64,000 nucleotides of DNA from Micromonospora sp. WMMD961 (GTDB lineage Bacteria > Actinomycetota > Actinomycetes > Mycobacteriales > Micromonosporaceae), in the NCBI RefSeq assembly GCF_029626145.1, contig NZ_JARUBJ010000002.1, positions 2,262,501 to 2,326,500 of the forward strand, read 5' to 3'. Position 1 is the first letter of the stretch; every line of letters begins with the position of its first letter. The position numbers and the translations under genes were made by a program. Below are positions 61,752 through 64,000 of this stretch, one piece after another. The notes under the pieces were generated by a model. The model was not told the DNA's origin and made no database searches. It saw only the letters and a program-made list of their open reading frames with translations.

Positions 61752-62453
61752 CTATGACGCGTTCCGGGCGGCGGCGATGATCCGCCCACGCTCCGACTCG
61801 GGGAAGCGGTCGAGCATGGTCCGCGCGTCGTCGGCGCTCACGTTCGCGCCGAACAACTCGCTACCGGGTTCGAGGCGTACCCCCTCGCCCAGCCGGCCGG
61901 CGACGACCGGGTCGAAGCCGAGTGCGTCCACCAGGGACGCGACGGCGCTGACGTCGGTGGTGTCGTCACCGGCGATCACGATGGCCTTGCGGTCGGTCGT
62001 GCCCGCCGGCCGGGCCTCGTCCTCGAGATCGTGGTAGCCCATGTGGTTGAACGCCTTGACGACGCGTGAGCCGGACAGGAAGGCCTGCACTGTCTCACTC
62101 GACGAGGTACGCGGGTCGGTGAGGTCGTCGCGGATGCCGTCGATCTCCCACCAGTAGTTCATGGCGTCGACGACGAGCTTGCCGCGCAGAGCGTCGACGG
62201 GGACGCTGCGGTACTTACCCAGGGGCAGGGCCAGGATGACGACGTCGGCACGTGCCGCCGCGTCCACCGCCGTGGTGGCCTCCGCCCCCGGGGCGAGGAC
62301 CTCGACGGTGAGCGCGATCTTCGCCGGGTCGCCGGAGCCGGCCACCAACACCCGGTAGCCGGCGGCGACGGCGAGGCGGGCCAGCACCGTTCCCACCTTG
62401 CCGGCCCCGAGGATGCCAAGGGTCGCGGGCCGGCTCCGGTCGTTGTCGTTCAT
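61752..62453 (-). CDS. NADPH-dependent reductase with F420/NADP oxidoreductase-type Rossmann fold
   Basis: A 233-residue protein of the F420H2:NADP+ oxidoreductase-like superfamily. The dinucleotide motif is LGILGAGKVGTVLARLA; later motifs are ADVVILALPLGKY, VVDAMNYW and VVKAFNHMG. It may reduce F420 or a small carbonyl. It lies 28 bases downstream of a luciferase-like monooxygenase gene in the same direction, a partner class that often uses F420, so a linked redox role is possible. Confidence 0.82.
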   Translation of the reverse strand: MNDNDRSRPATLGILGAGKVGTVLARLAVAAGYRVLVAGSGDPAKIALTVEVLAPGAEATTAVDAAARADVVILALPLGKYRSVPVDALRGKLVVDAMNYWWEIDGIRDDLTDPRTSSSETVQAFLSGSRVVKAFNHMGYHDLEDEARPAGTTDRKAIVIAGDDTTDVSAVASLVDALGFDPVVAGRLGEGVRLEPGSELFGANVSADDARTMLDRFPESERGRIIAAARNAS

Positions 62454-62481
62454 GTCGTCCTCTCGGTGCTGATTGGTCTGA

Positions 62482-63510
62482 TCAGGCCAGGATGTCGCGG
62501 ACCATGGGGATCACCCTGGAGCCGTACAGTTCGACGGCGCGCATCCGGGCGCTCGCCGGTTGCGCTCCGGCCGAGTAGATGAGGTCGAACCGGCCGACAC
62601 CGAGGCTGCGGATCGCACGGGCCATCCGGCGGGCCACGGTCTCCGGGGAACCGATGTAGAGGGAACCGTTCTCCACTTCGGAGTCGAACTCCTGCCGGCG
62701 GATCGGCGGCCACCCCCGCAGTTTGCCGATCCGGTCCCGCATGACGCGGTAGTGCGGCCAGAAGATCTCCTTGGCCTCCTCGTCGGTGTCGGCGATGAAG
62801 CCGGGCGAGTGCATCCCGACCGGGTGCGCGGTCGTGCCGAGTTGGTCGGCCGCCCGGCGGTACAGGTCGATGTAGGGCGCGAACCGTTCCGGGGCGCCAC
62901 CGATGATGGCGAGCATGAGCGGGAGGCCGTACTGGGCGGTGCGGACGACCGACTGCGGCGAGCCGCCGACGCCGACCCAGGTGCTCAGGTGACCCGACTC
63001 GGTCTTCGGGAAGACGTCGGCGTTGTCCAGCGGTGCCCGCAGGGTGCCGCTCCAGGTCACCGGCTTCTCGTCCAGCAACTTCACGAACAGTTCGATCTTC
63101 TCCTCGAACAGCGTGTCGTAGTCGCGCAGGTCGTAACCGAAGAGGGGGAACGACTCGGTGAACGAGCCGCGACCGAGGATGACCTCGGCCCGACCGTTCG
63201 ACAGCGCGTCGACGGTGGCGAAGCGCTGGAACACGCGGACCGGATCGTCCGAACTCAGCACTGTCACGCCGGAGGCCAGCCGGATCCGGGAGGTACGGGT
63301 GGCGATGCCGGCCAGGACCGTCTCCGGCGTCGACACCGAGTACTCCGGCCGGTGGTGCTCGCCCAGGGCGATGACGTCGACGCCGAGTTCGTCGGCGAGC
63401 ACCGCCTCGTCGACGACCTGCCGGATCGCCGCGGCGTGGGAGACGAGCTTGCCGGAGTCGTCCTGCGGTACGTCGCCGAACGTGTCGAGGCCGAACAGAA
63501 CGTCAGACAT
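62482..63510 (-). CDS. Luciferase-like (LLM class) flavin or F420-dependent oxidoreductase
   Basis: A 342-residue bacterial-luciferase-like TIM barrel: LGVDVIALGEHHRPEYSVST, IRLASGVTVLSSDDPVRVFQ, NGRAEVILGRGSFTESFPLF. It matches the LLM group of Atu2307/SP_0267 type. The start ATG (63508-63510) lies inside the upstream gene, an eight-base overlap that indicates coupling. The partner gene is a paralogue. Confidence 0.9.
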   Translation of the reverse strand: MSDVLFGLDTFGDVPQDDSGKLVSHAAAIRQVVDEAVLADELGVDVIALGEHHRPEYSVSTPETVLAGIATRTSRIRLASGVTVLSSDDPVRVFQRFATVDALSNGRAEVILGRGSFTESFPLFGYDLRDYDTLFEEKIELFVKLLDEKPVTWSGTLRAPLDNADVFPKTESGHLSTWVGVGGSPQSVVRTAQYGLPLMLAIIGGAPERFAPYIDLYRRAADQLGTTAHPVGMHSPGFIADTDEEAKEIFWPHYRVMRDRIGKLRGWPPIRRQEFDSEVENGSLYIGSPETVARRMARAIRSLGVGRFDLIYSAGAQPASARMRAVELYGSRVIPMVRDILA

Positions 63511-64000
63511 TGGTGGGCTCCTTTGCCAACAACTCGCGGACCCGCGGAGCGACCTCGCTGCCGAGCAGTTCGATGGTGCGCGCGCGTGCGTCGCGGGGGA
63601 GGTGCATGATGTCGTACTTCAGGTCGAAGCGGCTCAGCCGCAGGTCGCGGGCGACTCTGGCGATCTTCTGCGCCACCGTCTCGGGCGATCCGACGAAGAG
63701 CGCCCCGTTGTCGATTTCCGCCTCGTAGCGTGCGCGGTCCGGTTTGTAGAAGCCACGCTCCCGGGCGAGCGCCGCCGCGACCGGCTGCCAGTACCGCCAC
63801 CACGTCTCCACCGCCTCCTCGTCGGTGTCGGCGACAAGGCCGAGAGAGTGCTGCCCGATTGGCTGCGGGGTATGCCCGAACTGTGCGAGCGCCTTGGTGT
63901 AGAGGTCCACGTGGCCGGCGAACCGCTGGGGTCGCCCGCCGATGATCGCGAGCATGAGCGGGAGGCCGTGCCGGGCGGCGCGGATCACCGAGTTCGGGCT
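63503..64000 (-). CDS. Luciferase-like oxidoreductase, C-terminal part (runs off the window)
   Basis: The last 166 codons of a paralogue of the downstream gene; it shares GLPLMLAIIGG, FAGHVDLYTKAL and NGALFVGSPETVAQKIARV. The reading continues open to the window edge (SPNSVIRAARHGLPLML), so the true start is outside. It overlaps the next gene by eight bases. Confidence 0.88.
   Translation of the reverse strand, partial: SPNSVIRAARHGLPLMLAIIGGRPQRFAGHVDLYTKALAQFGHTPQPIGQHSLGLVADTDEEAVETWWRYWQPVAAALARERGFYKPDRARYEAEIDNGALFVGSPETVAQKIARVARDLRLSRFDLKYDIMHLPRDARARTIELLGSEVAPRVRELLAKEPTNV

Noticed and set aside
1..64000. A secondary-metabolite cluster, prophage, integrated plasmid or defence island
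   Set aside because: No polyketide or peptide synthetase, integrase, transposase, phage structural gene or known defence gene was seen; the regulators and transporters fit carbohydrate use.

Overview
The window is high-GC actinomycete DNA, most likely from Micromonospora or another Micromonosporaceae member. This rests on strong GC bias at third codon positions, frequent GTG starts, a nickel superoxide dismutase, and many secreted carbohydrate-active enzymes built from CBM2 and ricin-type (CBM13) modules joined by Pro/Thr linkers. The genus is inferred from gene style only. About 57 protein genes, three likely gene remnants and one frameshifted gene are supported. I found no rRNA, tRNA, CRISPR array, transposase or phage gene.

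Layout. Positions 1-9000 hold mixed housekeeping and regulatory genes: an MFS/CGNR divergent pair, a MerR/SDR divergent pair, a frameshifted HEAT-like gene, a CBM2 protein with a Cip1-like domain, and DinB, VOC, methyltransferase and VanZ-like genes. From 9090 to 56800 the window is essentially a plant-polysaccharide utilisation island made of adjoining sub-clusters, most with their own regulator. (a) 9092-18787: a LacI regulator, a sugar ABC importer with a GH63-type glycosidase, a GH39-like enzyme and a GH54-like arabinofuranosidase, tied together by TGCGAATCGATTCGCA-type operators. (b) 18869-25288: a CE1 esterase with CBM2, a PaaX-like regulator, a GH10 xylanase with CBM13 and a CE1 feruloyl-type esterase with CBM13, with repeated GTGAGCGATAAC and TTAGCGCTAA sites. 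(c) 25364-34348: a GntR regulator, an ABC importer and five enzymes that resemble an oxidative, L-fucose-type sugar acid pathway. (d) 34436-37984: a 1182-residue secreted fusion of ThuA, a sorbosone-dehydrogenase-type propeller, PKD, a CBM6-like domain and CBM13. (e) 38508-46493: a ribose-type ABC importer, a sugar epimerase and a beta-helix (GH141-like) hydrolase with CBM13. (f) 46633-54799: a LacI regulator, a GH32/68-like hydrolase, an ABC importer with a serine esterase, and a secreted esterase, tied together by GCTAAATCAGTTTAGC operators. (g) 55243-56796: a PL1 pectate lyase.

Positions 56900-64000 return to general functions: a radical SAM enzyme next to sodN, a remnant of an inositol-monophosphatase-like gene, a GNAT acetyltransferase, a TPR protein, a Rossmann reductase and two overlapping luciferase-like monooxygenases, the last cut by the window end.

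How it works together: secreted hydrolases and esterases strip side chains and cut backbones of xylan, arabinan and pectin; four ABC importers take up the products; intracellular GH63, GH32/68, esterase, epimerase and dehydrogenase steps finish the breakdown. Local LacI, GntR and possibly PaaX regulators control each block. Several promoters can be read directly: a TTGAC(A/G) -35 box, 17-18 bp spacing, and an operator palindrome in the spacer or immediately after the -10 box.
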